A stretch of DNA of 20,998 nucleotides, from NCBI GenBank assembly GCA_015501075.1, contig JADNYJ010000547.1, positions 1 through 20,998 on the forward strand, in the 5' to 3' direction. Shown here one piece after another: positions 1-9,760 of the stretch. The notes under the pieces were generated by a model. That model was not told the origin of the DNA. It searched no databases and was given only the letters and a program-made list of their open reading frames with translations. How positions within the stretch are numbered: the first letter of the stretch is position 1; each line of letters starts with the position of its first letter. Source of the stretch: Gymnopilus junonius. Taxonomy: Eukaryota > Basidiomycota > Agaricomycetes > Agaricales > Galerinaceae. The position numbers and the translations under genes were made by a program.

Positions 1-330
1 GATTGGTTGAAGCTGTGTTGAGGTTTTGGGGCATTAGGATATTGGTTTGATGGAGGTTTCAGATGTGCTGGCTCATGGTTTGGGCCATAACTCCAGAACG
101 AACAGTCGGATCATCAAGCAGTTTCTTGCAATAGAATTCCATTGTTAAGATGATCCAGACAACCCATTGCATACCCAGATCAGCCCTGTATTGGCTGAGA
201 TACATCATAACTCCCTTAAACCCTCCCCCTCAGAGTACTTGATCTATATCTTTGGATCTGCTCTACCTATGCCCAAATGGATTTGTGCTATATATTCCCC
301 TCACTGAGGCAAATCAGATGACCCCAGGTG
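1..330. repeat. Left part of a diverged ~160 bp tandem array
   Basis: Two units can be recognised by an anchor like 'ataactccagaac' (about 86) and 'atatctttggatctg' (about 246), each followed by a block resembling 'ggatttgtgctatatattcc' and 'gaggcaaatc'. The same ordered blocks recur from 3545 to about 7610. The spacing is about 160 bp. Units are too diverged for a clean consensus and contain stops in every frame, so no coding role is proposed. The array runs off the left window edge and is cut at 330 by the hAT element. Confidence 0.75.
323..330. repeat. Left 8 bp target-site duplication of the hAT element
   Basis: CCCAGGTG directly precedes the element. Its partner at 3545-3552 is CCCAGGCA. 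Six of eight bases match, and the two differences (TG versus CA) are what one ancestral CG gives if it decays on opposite strands. Confidence 0.8.
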
Positions 331-3300
331 CAGTGTTGTCACTGATGGGGGTCTGACCTCATCTGTCAATGAGTCCAGTCAATGACAGCTGTCAAGTCAA
401 ACTTTTTGACAGATGGGGTCAATGGCTGTCGTGGGATACTGGTATCCCAGTTATTTTTCACTGCCGGTCCTGTTTCGTCCTCCTCTGATACCCCAAAACT
501 GTCAAAACACATCATTTCATCAAATTATTAGATATGCAAACACAATAGATAGTTCATACATAGTCTATAAATCAAAGAGTGATATCTATATAAGTTTTTG
601 AAGCAAAGAGTCAAAGCAGAGTCACGGTGTGTTCACATGTTCTCAAGTCATGTCGAGGCTGTGTTATCCACCATCTCCACATCTTGGTTCATCACCGTCT
701 CCTGTTCACAACTCGTGTCATACGCAGCCAGCTCTGCTTCCAGATTTTGAACACCAGCCTTCCAGTAGAATTCAAAACATGCCAAAGCCTTCTTATCACC
801 TTCAGCTGGATAGTCAAAAAGTTTCTTGAGAGGTATTTGTCAATGTTGGCAAGGTTGCTGGGCAGGAGGTTGAGGTGGACCAGAAATAGGTGGCAATATG
901 CTTTGGGGTAAGTTGTCATCATCATCATCACCCTCAGATTCAACTCCAATCGCATCAGCGATGATTGAATCAATGAATTAGGCTGGACTTGCATCTGCAT
1001 CAGCGGTACTGGTCTCTGTCATGTCTAGTTCTCTGAATTTATGCTTCTTTTGGGTTGGAACCAATCCGGCAGCTATGTGATGTCTCATGATGTCCGTTTT
1101 CACCATCCCTGTCTTGTGGACTGTTTTTGTATTGAGCTTATTCCATCTCTTCATGTGGATGTTCCCAAAAATGCTGAATGATCTCTCGCAGCCCACCAAA
1201 TTGGCGATTACACTGAGGATATGAATGGTGAGCTTTGTGAGGGAATTATGACTGGTGGGGGGTTCATTATCCTTTTGAGTATCGATCCACTTCCACAGAA
1301 AGACAAGATCAAGCAGGAGGTTCTTTATAACAGCAGGTAAGATCATTTTAGCTGATAATCAAAAGACTAAGGTGATGTACTGAATCTAAAAACATTTGGG
1401 ACACCTCTTCCAGTTCTGTCTGATCAAAAACGAACTCACTCCTCCTCCTCCAGTAGTCAGTGAATGCTGTCATCAAGAAAACATTAGATTTTTGGAGATA
1501 GATGCACTCAAAAACACACTTTACAATGTCAAGCATGCCACGTTCATTCAGTGCAGATGGATTGAAGATTTTGTGGTCAATGTAAGGGTTAAAGAAAACA
1601 GCAAGAATGAAAATATTCTGATCCGCTTTTGCCCAGTGCTTCTCCAGACTCTTGAGAATACCATCGCGTGACTGACTGTCGATCTTAGCATTACTGTAGA
1701 TGCAAAAAAGATTCGCCAATGTGATGAGAACATGGTCAAGATGGGTGTGTGATGCCTGCATGATGTTGGCTGCAATTGCTAGGGGTTCAAGAATGGATTG
1801 GATGCTAATGAGCAACAGATTCAGTACTTAAGTATATGGCATTGGTGAAAAGGAAATCTAAACTTACATCAGAAGGTCATCCCAGAATTGGTTGTCCGAC
1901 ACAGTAGCCAAAACTTCTCTTGCTGCCTCTTTTGACTCTGCCTTGCGCCCAGCACATTCTAGCAATGCAAGCTCATGGCAGATGGAACAGGAGCGTACAG
2001 CCATCTTGACCTTGAGGAGTTGTGAGATGGAAAGGTATGGGCTGTCCAACATGTAATTACTGCAGGATGAGCCCCACAAGTCTCTGTGGTAAGTGTAGCA
2101 TTGCTCATCATTAAGCATAGCTAATGCTGCACTGTGCCCATTGAACCAGACAATAACAACCAAAGCCTTCTTCACACTTGTGAGATAGCCTACTTTGAGG
2201 CCTAGAAAATCCCTGACGACCAGATTGATTTGGTGAGCCCAACAGACAAGGACGAAGATCCAGTCAAACTTTTGACGTAAGAGACGCTGCATTTTTTTAC
2301 CATCAGGCCCATCATCAGTACACCATGCAATCAACTCAACTCCTTATCAAGTCTTCATGAATTCAATGTCATCCAAGACTAGTTCCAGCAGACGGTCACC
2401 TGTCTTAGGCTCACCAGTCATATCATGTGTTTTGAGGAGGTACAGCTGTAAAAGTAAGTCAGTATGTCAATAATTCATATCTCAAATGCATCTCACCTCA
2501 TTCTCGATGGTCATTACAGTGGTAATGACATTGGTTTTCGCAACATTCTTCCATCTGTCACACTGCCCAGTCACAAATTTGCCTCTAACCTTCTCCTCAA
2601 CTCGATCCTCAACCGTTTTAATGTGCGCGTCCAAAACTTGGCCACTCAGAATGTGCTGATTGGGGACAAAGACGTTCCTCAGAAGCCACTTGGCAGAAAA
2701 CAAGTGCGTTTGTGGATTATTGGCTGTGTTCCATGGAATCATGCATGCAACAAACCATTCACACACATCACTTTTGAAATCAGCCTGCTCTCCACTCCTC
2801 TTTTTTGGACCTTCTGAATGATGGACTTCTGAAAAACTCAAAGTTGGAGTGAGTGAGGGAGACTTCGGCTTTGATTTGCTGGCTTTGCGTGCATTATACT
2901 CATCCGAATCACATTCAATTTTCTTCCTGACTTCTTCTGTGATGTTTTTGCACTCCTTTAAAAGGTGCCTCTTCATGACATCCAGCTTGCCGACAGTTGG
3001 GTTGACCCCAAGAAGTGCAGTACCTGTTTTTTTTAAACAAGATCATGACTCTTTACATGGTAAAACACCATTAGCTATGAACCTTCATTCACTAATGTCT
3101 GCTTGTCCCAGATGGATGCACAGTGACCATGAAGGACAGCCTCTTTATCCAAAGCTTGCAACTTGAGAACATGTATATGGATGCAATATTTGCAGAATGC
3201 ATTAGGGTGGGACTGATCAGTCTTATACTTGGTTCTGTTGCCATAGAAGTGATCCCACAAGGGTGATTTTGGCAGCATTGTTGATGGCTAGGGAGTGAAT

Positions 3301-3544
3301 GAGTGTTGGAAGGCAGAAAGAGAGCTCGAACGAGAGGGCATCATATTTTCTTCCTCCTCAAAGTCCAATTAGTTTGCGATATGAGTCGCGATGTAGGCAT
3401 AACTAGAAGATATATAATCTAATCATTTATAGTAAACATGTGACATTGACCCATCAACAACTATTGACTGACCCATCAAAGTTTGATGGACCCTTTGACG
3501 TGATGACTTCTATTGACCGGCATTGATGGGTCAAGACAACACTG
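331..3544 (-). mobile_element. hAT-superfamily DNA transposon, 3214 bp, decayed
   Basis: The element starts CAGTGTTGTC (331-340) and ends GACAACACTG (3535-3544), a perfect 10 bp terminal inverted repeat, and is flanked by 8 bp duplications, as expected for hAT. Subterminal repeats of the type GACCCATCAA/TTGATGGGTC lie at 3448-3457, 3470-3479, 3482-3492 and 3523-3532, with a related GATGGGGTCAATGG at 412-425; these are likely transposase binding sites (inference). The only gene inside is a broken transposase on the minus strand. Excising the element with one target copy gives 157 bp between the flanking array anchors, matching the normal unit length, so it inserted into a pre-existing satellite. 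Confidence 0.92.
648..3278 (-). pseudogene. hAT transposase relic, five exons
   Basis: Proposed exons are 3278-3083, 3023-2497, 2445-1868, 1804-1381 and 1322-648, joined by introns of 51-63 nt. Exon 1 (start MLPKSPLWDHF) and the start of exon 2 hold a BED-type zinc finger: FCKYC, then the H-x4-C of MKRHLLKEC. Exon 2 carries GKFVTGQCDRWKN. Exon 3 carries AWCTDDGPDGKKM and VCWAHQINLVVRDFLGLK, the catalytic-core region of fungal hAT transposases. Exon 4 has AIAANIMQASHTHLDHVLI and FILAVFFNPYI. Exon 5 has the C-terminal dimerisation motif ILSVIANLVGCERSFS, then an acidic tail with LKKLFDYPAEGD and FYWKAGVQNLEAELAAYD. Breaks: TGA and TAA at 2347-2349 and 2344-2346, out-of-frame sequence near 2045-2090 around the conserved TCW motif, TAA at 978-980 and TGA at 840-842. 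The tail remains recognisable past the last two, so the natural end is probably the TGA at 648-650. Not functional as it stands. Confidence 0.88.
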
Positions 3545-3552
3545 CCCAGGCA
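3545..3552. repeat. Right 8 bp target-site duplication of the hAT element
   Basis: CCCAGGCA directly follows the GACAACACTG end at 3544. It pairs with CCCAGGTG at 323-330. Confidence 0.8.
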
Positions 3553-5642
3553 CATCACGTTAGGCCTCCAATTCATTATTCTGTGAAGCAATCTCCTCCC
3601 TTTGGCCCATTTATAGGTTTTGCTTCGTAACTCTGCAACTGTTTTGTGTATTGATGAACAGATTTGTGTGCCGGATTCACCTCTTCGATGCGAATCTAAT
3701 AAGCTCACACATGTCAAGATCGGCCTCCAATTCATAATTCTGCAAAGCATCCTCCTCCTCTAGCTCATTTATAGGTGTTTGCCTTGTATCTCCACATCTG
3801 CTTCACCTATCAACAAACGGATTTGTTCCCCAGATTTCCTTCACCAAGACTAAATGAACAAGCCCAGACACGTCAAGATTGGCCTCCAATTTGATATTCT
3901 GCAATACAACCTCCTCTTAGCTCATTTCCAGGAGTTTGCCCCATATCACCACGACCACTAGGCGCATGAACACACGGATTTGTGCTGTGGATTACCCTTC
4001 ATGAGGCAAATCCAATGAGCCCTTAAACGCACAAATTGACCACCAAATTGTTGTCCAGTGAAGAAACCTCCTCCTTTGCTCCATTTATAGGTGTTTGCTT
4101 TGTACCTCCACAACCACTTCACTTATCAATAAATGGATTTGTATGCCGGATTCCTCTCATCGAAGCGAATCAACCAAGCCCAAGCGCATTAATATTGGCC
4201 TCCGAATTGTAATTCTGCGAAGCATCCTCCTCCTCTTGTCCTTTTTTAGGTGTTTGTCTTGTATCTCCACAACCGCTATTCCTATCAACAAACAGATTTG
4301 TGCTGTGGATTACCCTTTATGAGGCAAATCTAACAAGCTTAGGAGCGTCAGGATTGGCCTCCAATTCATCATTTCACAAAGAAACCTCCTCCTTTGCTCC
4401 ATTTATAGGTTTCTCCTTCATTCCTCGAGAATGAGTGGCCATATAGTCAAATGGATTCTTGGACCTCATGTTCCTCATTAATGCGAATCGAATAAGCCTT
4501 TCCACATGCAAATCCATTGCCATACTGTTGTGCAGTAAGACATCCTCCCCATCTTTGGTTATTTGAGAGGAAATTGGATCGTATCTCCACGGAAAATGGT
4601 CATATCACTGAATGGTTTCATGCCCTGTGTTCCCTTAATTAAGGCAAATCAAACAGACCCTTGAGCATATGAATTGGTTGCCAAATCATTGTACAGCAAG
4701 ACAACCTCCCTATCTTCACTTATTTGGGAGGAAATTGCCTCATATCTTCACAACAAAAAGTGCTATCATCAAACAGTTTTGTACCCCATGTTCCCCTCAT
4801 TAAGTGGTTCAACCAAGTCCTTACACATCCAAATCGACCATTAATTCATAGCACAGTACCCAAATCTTCCATATCTCATCCTTTCCAAGGTTTGGACCTT
4901 ATATCTTTGCAATCACACCTCCTACCATGAATTGGATTACTGCTCTGGGTTCCCCTTTATGAACTGATTCTGATGAGCCCTCAAGCGTTGGAATTGGATC
5001 CAGAATCATGAAATTGCAAACACTTCTCTTGGACTCTCTTTTCTATCTTCTGCAATGTTTCAGCCTTTATATTTCTATAATGACAATGCCTATCAACAAG
5101 CTGCTTAATGCTTCGAATTCCCCTCATCAATACAATGTTAGCAAGTCCTTATGCATTGAGATTGACTGAAGATTGGCTGTACTGCATGGCTGCCCTTGAA
5201 TTTTCACCTTTTTAGAGGTTTTGGCTTATATCTCCAGAACGGCTAGGCCTCTTGTGAAGCAGATACCTGCAATGGATTCTCCTTCATGAGAGGATTCTAG
5301 CGAGCCCTAATACATTTGGATTGGACAAAGATTGAGTGAAATGCAAGACTACCTTCTGGAACTCCCTTTTCAAGCTACTCTGAAGATTCAACCTTGCCTC
5401 CTGTGGATGGCTTCTATTATTGCTATATCTTGCTACTGCAAGCTCTATGAATGTTCTATTCCCTTTAATGAAGTGTCCCTTCAAGAGGTTGACTCCAAGA
5501 AGGACCCTCTGTTATGCAGCATACTACTGTTCTCCCCAGGCTGGTCCTCTCCCCTTTCTATGCTTCTTTCTTAGATCTAACTGTCTCCTTGGATGGATCT
5601 CCCCCTCAATCTGGTTCTTTGAAGTCCTCTCTAGTGCTGGAA

Positions 5643-5738
5643 GGATTGGATGATGTTGTGTTGAGATTTTGGGTTGATAGGAGATTGTGTTGAGGTTGGT
5701 TTTAGATGTGCTAGATCATTGTTTGGGCCTTATCTCTA
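5643..5738. repeat. Second copy of the window's first ~95 bp
   Basis: This stretch shares long blocks in order with positions 1-90: 'tgtgttgagattttggg' versus 'tgtgttgaggttttggg', and 'agatgtgctagatcattg' versus 'agatgtgctggctcatgg', then 'tttgggcc'. It precedes an anchor in both places. The two copies are 5642 bp apart, or about 2420 bp after subtracting the hAT insertion, close to fifteen 161 bp units. It may be a spacer or a higher-order unit inside the array. Confidence 0.7.
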
Positions 5739-6512
5739 TGGAAAATGGACGTATTTCCAAATGGATTGCTGCTATGGATTTCCCTTATTAGGATGGTTCT
5801 AACGAGCCCTTGAGCATTGAAATTGGGTCCCGATTCATGATGTGCATCCCAATCTTCTATATCTTGCCCTTTCCAAGTTTTGGACTTTATAACTCCACAA
5901 TCACAAGGTCTATCAACATTTTGATGACTGTCCTGGATTCCTCTTGTCAAGGCAGTTTAAACGAGCCCTTGCGCATCAATATTGACTGCTGATTCATAAT
6001 ACAGCGTCCCTATCTTCTATATTTCACCTTTTTGAGTTTCAGATGTTATAACTCCACAACCACAACACCCATTGCAAATCTGATTACTGCTCTGGCTTCC
6101 CCTTAATGAGCATATTCCAATGAGCCTTTGAATGTTGAAATTGGTCCCCAAATTGTGAAACTGTGAACCAGTCTCTTGGATCTTCTTCCTCAGTCCTCCT
6201 CAAAGGTCCAGCCTCAATATCTCCATGAATAATTTGTCTGCCAACAAGTGGATTGATTCTGCAGATTCCCCTCTTTAGTGCGATTCAAACGAGCCCTTGA
6301 ATGGTGAAATCGACTATCAATTTGTGATACTATGCAACAGATTTGATATTTAGCCCTCCCTGAGGTGTTGATCTCATATCTTCACAATGACTGGACCTCC
6401 TGCAATTTGGAGCACTGTTTCAGACTCCCCTTAATGAGCATATTCCAATGAGCCTTTGAACATTGAAGTTGGTCCCCAAATTGTGAAACTGCAAACCAGT
6501 CTCTTGGACTTT

Positions 6513-6520
6513 CCTCCTCA
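6513..6520. repeat. Left target-site duplication CCTCCTCA
   Basis: This 8 bp sequence is repeated exactly at 7094-7101, on the other side of the 573 bp element. Confidence 0.92.
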
Positions 6521-7093
6521 TAGGGTTGCTGAAGTTCAGTTCAGTTCAGTTCTTTGGCCAATTTTCTGAACTGAGAACTGAACTTCCCAGTTCAGTTCAG
6601 TTCTCAGTTCGAACCAGTTTGAACTGTTCTGAACTGGCAATGGCCAAAACATAAAATTTCCTTTCATCTGAGGCTTTGAAATAGTAGACAGACTACAGAT
6701 ATGTCTATCTTCTATCATTAGACATTGCTATATGTACAAAACAGTATATTATTTACTGATTTTTCAAGCATTGGGTAGTGTCATGTAGCTCATGTCCTTA
6801 CACAATAAATAAAATCATTTTAAGAAATTATTTTATGTCATCTAGTGCTTGGGATTAGTGCTAAGGAGTTCTCTATACATTATGGGAATCTAATGGCAAT
6901 TTTTTGATGCCAAATAATCACTTTTGAAGGTCAAAATTTGATAATTTTAACCACACCCAACAAACAGTTCAGTTCAGTGTGAACTGACTGGCCATAGGCC
7001 GAACTGAGAACCAGAACTGCATCCGAACTGCAGTTCAGTTCAGCCAGTTCAGGTTTTGAACTGTCAGTTCTGAACTGAACTTCGGCAACCCTA
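6521..7093. mobile_element. Non-autonomous hAT-like element (MITE), 573 bp
   Basis: The ends are TAGGGTTGCTGAAGTTCAGT and, read inward from the right, TAGGGTTGCCGAAGTTCAGT; the inverted repeat runs 24 bp with one C/T difference, again at a CpG. An exact 8 bp duplication CCTCCTCA flanks it, which assigns it to the hAT class. The outer ~100 bp on each side consist largely of GTTCA/GAACT pentamers, some arranged as nested palindromes, while the middle (about 6640-6960) is AT-rich. There is no credible ORF, so movement would need a transposase in trans. The TIR differs from that of the 3214 bp element (CAGTGTTGTC), so that element is not its obvious source. Confidence 0.92.
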
Positions 7094-7101
7094 CCTCCTC
7101 A
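7094..7101. repeat. Right target-site duplication CCTCCTCA
   Basis: Exact copy of 6513-6520, directly after the GCAACCCTA end of the MITE. Confidence 0.92.
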
Positions 7102-7610
7102 GTCCTTCTCCAGGATTCGGTCTTAATATCATTACAACAGCTGTGCATATCATCAAGCAGTTTTTTGTGCTGGTGTTTCACTTGTCAATACAATCTTTCA
7201 AGCCCTCATGTGCAGGAATTGACCACTTAATCATTATACAGTGTAGCAACTTCCTTGATTTCCCTTTTGAGGAGGCTTCACCTGTATATCTCTAGAATGA
7301 GTTTAGCTATCACCAAGCAGTCTTCACTACTGGATTCTCCTCAAAAAGACAATTTTATGGAGCCCCTGCTTATTGAAATTGGTTCCTATTGCATTGTGCA
7401 GCTATGCTGCTTCCCCAAATCTCTCAATTTTGTCCTTCTGGGAGATTTAAACTGATATCTCCATGATAAGTGGATGCGTCGATATGCAGTTTTTTGCATT
7501 AGATTCCCTTGTTAATGCAAATCAAATGAGCCCAACTTGTCATACAGTGCAGTAATCTTCCTAATTCACTTTTTGGCACATTCAACTCCTCCTTTTTTTT
7601 TATCTAGAAC
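7094..7610. repeat. Right part of the ~160 bp satellite array
   Basis: Anchors recur near 7127, 7286 and 7456 and perhaps 7601. Removing the MITE and one target copy gives 170 bp between the anchors at 6376 and 7127. The joined sequence resembles the intact neighbouring unit at 6181-6220 (cctcagtcctcctc). After about 7610 the anchor series stops, so this is taken as the array's right border. Confidence 0.75.
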
Positions 7611-8005
7611 AAATCTGGTATCCCTGACATATCTTCAATGCTGATATGGATCAAAGAAGTTGTTGAATGGGGGGCAGGGATAGGGAAGCTGGATTGGAAA
7701 TTACCTATCTCTGATCACCTTGTTGCTATTTGCCAACTGCACTTACCTGGAATCACCTCTATCTCTCTTATCAAACCCAAGCACAATGAAGCTCCTGGTT
7801 CATCCAAGGATATCCTGCCTCTGCCTACCAATCAGGATACCTCCAACCAGAGCAAGTTGAAATAAAGAATCACCATGGAAAAGATCCTGGACCAGGATTG
7901 CAACTATAGAGAAAGTTCTCCTCCCTTACTAGAATTGTGAATTGGAGTAGTTGAAGAGACTCACAAGTAGTCTGAATCCTTCTTCCTCTGTTTCTTATCA
8001 TCTTT
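7611..8005. other. No gene recognised
   Basis: A short open frame at 7638-7865 has no recognisable motif and lies in decayed-looking sequence. A G-rich tract GGGGGGCAGGG starts near 7670. I see no RNA gene or delimited transposon end here. Confidence 0.5.
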
Positions 8006-8400
8006 GTCTCCTTTGACTGAGTTGCACTTTATTGTTGCACCTTCTCAGGATTGACTCTTGGCTTCTAACTGTCTCCTCTAATTGAGTCGCACTTTATTGT
8101 TGCACCTTTAGAGGATTGACTTATGCTTTGATCTTCATGCTGCACTTTATAGCTGCATTGATTTAAGCTGTTTGGAATGGCCCCTATATTGTGATCTATT
8201 GTGGAGAAACCTTCATGCTGCACTTTTATAGTTGCACTGGGTTGAGCTGCTTAGACCATTGTGGTGGGTACCTACACTGCTGCACTTTGTGGAGAGACTT
8301 CATGTTGCACTTATAGCTGCACTGGGTTGAGCTGCTTAGGCCTTTGTAGATAGGTGTCTACCAAAAGAAATGTTATGTTGTGCCTTTATGGCTGCACTAG
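8006..8400. repeat. Short imperfect tandem repeats with 'gcactttat.gttgca'
   Basis: A ~50 bp sequence (gtctcctttgactgag, then ttgcactttattgttgcacc, then aggattgact) at 8006-8056 recurs at 8071-8121, differing at gagttgcac versus gagtcgcac (TpG against CpG). Related units beginning 'catgctgcactttatagctg' follow near 8136, 8214 and 8301, the last two continuing into 'cactgggttgagctgcttag'. Spacing is 65 bp and then about 78-87 bp. No coding evidence. Confidence 0.75.
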
Positions 8401-9464
8401 CATCAAATCATGACCCTTGTTAGTTCCATTATCAGAAGTCAAGCTAAACTTGATGGTTCAGCTTTCAGATGAAGAAGATGGGGGGCCAAAGTTCTATTAT
8501 CTAGCAATGGCTACTTTTCAAGATGGATACTACCTCTCCTCTCCAGTCTACCCTTTCCTCTCCTATTCTGTCCAACTTCTCAGTGACCCTTCCTCCTCCT
8601 GCTTGATCTACCCTCCAGTAGACCTTCTATTATTTCTCTATTCCTCTTTATCCTCAAATGACTGAATCCAATGCTTGATGTTTCCTATGGTCATTGCTTG
8701 GATATAGTGCTCCTTCCAAGGAAAGTGAATTGATGGGGAAGGGCTTCAGTTTGGGTGATTCATTTGGCCAATGATGATAATGGGCCAGTATTGGAGGCGA
8801 TTGAAGAGGCTAGCTGACCCACTTGATAGGGACAGGAGGACTATTCATTTTTCATGAATATTGGGCAATAAACAAAACTGTGCCCAGTCCTCATCAACTA
8901 CTGTAACCTCTGCAGCTCTCCCTCCAGAGAGGTTATCTCTCCAATCATTTCCTCAGGCTCTTTCCAAAGCAAAACTGCCATCCCTTCCTTCAACTCTGTG
9001 ATAGTAGGTTTAGTCATCCGCCATTCTTCCCAGCTTCCCTTGGGACCATTGAAGCATTGCGAGAAAGTTGACTGGACTGGGGTTATCATATTAAATGAAT
9101 GTGGTTGAAAGAGTGGTGGGTTTAGTGATAATGTTTGATGGAGGGGAAGAAAGAAGAAAGCAGCAGATCCTAGAAGATTTATATCATGCAGTCAACCCGA
9201 TTTGGCCAGACCATTCAGATGGAATTTCTCTCTTCAGCTCCATCAGCACTGGTTAATGACAGCTTGATGATTATATTCTACCTCAACTCTAGTCTGTTCC
9301 AACTCAGATTTTTTTTCTCTATCTGGCATAGTACCTCTGCTCAAATCACCTTCCTCCTTGGACCTATCTCATCTATACCTATTCACTTTCCATCCTTCTT
9401 TGGTCACACATCTCTGATCACCATTGCATCCCTTCTGATGACCTATTTCTATGTGACAAAAGAA
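8401..9464. other. No gene recognised; decayed unique-looking sequence
   Basis: Open frames are short: 8417-8665 plus, 8898-9089 minus and 9186-9485 plus. The minus frame encodes a charged, helix-prone end (ITELKEGMAVLLW, EEMIGEITSLEGELQRLQ) that could be a gene fragment, but I know no family for it. The plus frame at 9186 is hydrophobic without any motif. Nothing here can be annotated with confidence. Confidence 0.4.
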
Positions 9465-9528
9465 GGGGGGGCAGGGGTGAATTAGGAATTTTGGTCCAAT
9501 TTTTACTGGGGGGCAGGGGAGGGTAGGG
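9465..9528 (+). other. G-rich tract with a G-quadruplex motif
   Basis: GGGGGGCAGGGG occurs at 9466-9477 and again at 9508-9519. The second copy continues A-GGG-TA-GGG to 9527, giving four G-runs of at least three separated by loops of 2, 1 and 2 bases, a canonical quadruplex pattern. A related tract GGGGGGCAGGG-ATA-GGG lies near 7670. Confidence 0.65.
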
Positions 9529-9760
9529 TATGAGGCTAGGACTAGCCTCCTCTGAGGATCACCTACCCTCAGGACTATCCTTATTGCCTTTCTGGGACCA
9601 GAGCAATACTATAGGCCTCTATGGACCTCCCCTACATCAGCAATCTAACAATTTGCTTTTCTGCTTTTCCTTACTTTTAAGCTATTTATAGCTAGACAAA
9701 AAGCGGAAAGTGAAAAAGGGAAAAAAGCTATCTATGGTCATCTAATTGCACTCTAAGTAA
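9529..9760. other. No gene; imperfect inverted repeat downstream of the Plavaka relic
   Basis: A pyrimidine-rich arm near 9652-9685 (tgcttttctgcttttcc, then aagctatttatagct) is partly complementary to the purine-rich arm at 9690-9732 (agctagacaaaaagcgg, then gaaaaaagct). It could form a weak hairpin. It lies just beyond the stop of the transposase relic. I cannot show that it is a terminator or a transposon end. Confidence 0.35.

Larger units (their letters stand above)
3545..6520. repeat. Main part of the diverged ~160 bp satellite array
   Basis: Anchor sequences like 'tatctccacaac' recur near 3625, 3787, 3943, 4102, 4262, 4420, 4582, 4743, 4901, 5069, 5229, then 5731, 5889, 6048, 6218 and 6376, giving steps mostly of 156-170 bp. 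A full unit contains in order: 'gcctccaattcataattctg', 'aacctcctcct', 'ccatttataggtgtttgcct', the anchor, 'tatcaacaaacggatttgtg', 'gattcccctcat' and 'gaggcgaatc'. Units 3545-4400 are most alike. Positions 5300-5640 keep only weak traces, for example 'attccctttaatgaagtg' near 5460. At the last block, copies alternate gcgaatc (3684, 4161) and gcaaatc (4008, 4324), a CpG-to-CpA difference. No gene is supported. Confidence 0.85.

Noticed and set aside
413..1000. Several short frames on both strands at the left end of the hAT element
   Set aside because: They are shadows of, or fall outside, the transposase C-terminal exon, which is readable in one minus frame through its stops.
3545..6520. CRISPR-like or coding repeat array
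   Set aside because: The units are about 160 bp, diverged throughout, with no constant-repeat/unique-spacer pattern, and they contain stops in every frame.
331..7093. The MITE as a deletion derivative of the 3214 bp hAT element
   Set aside because: The terminal sequences differ (CAGTGTTGTC against TAGGGTTGC), and no internal sequence is shared.
7638..7865. 75-residue plus-strand open frame
   Set aside because: No recognisable motif, no neighbours in frame, and it lies in decayed sequence just beyond the satellite.
9186..9485. 99-residue hydrophobic plus-strand open frame as a small membrane protein
   Set aside because: The hydrophobicity comes from T-rich sequence; there is no motif, no splice partner, and it ends in the G-rich tract.
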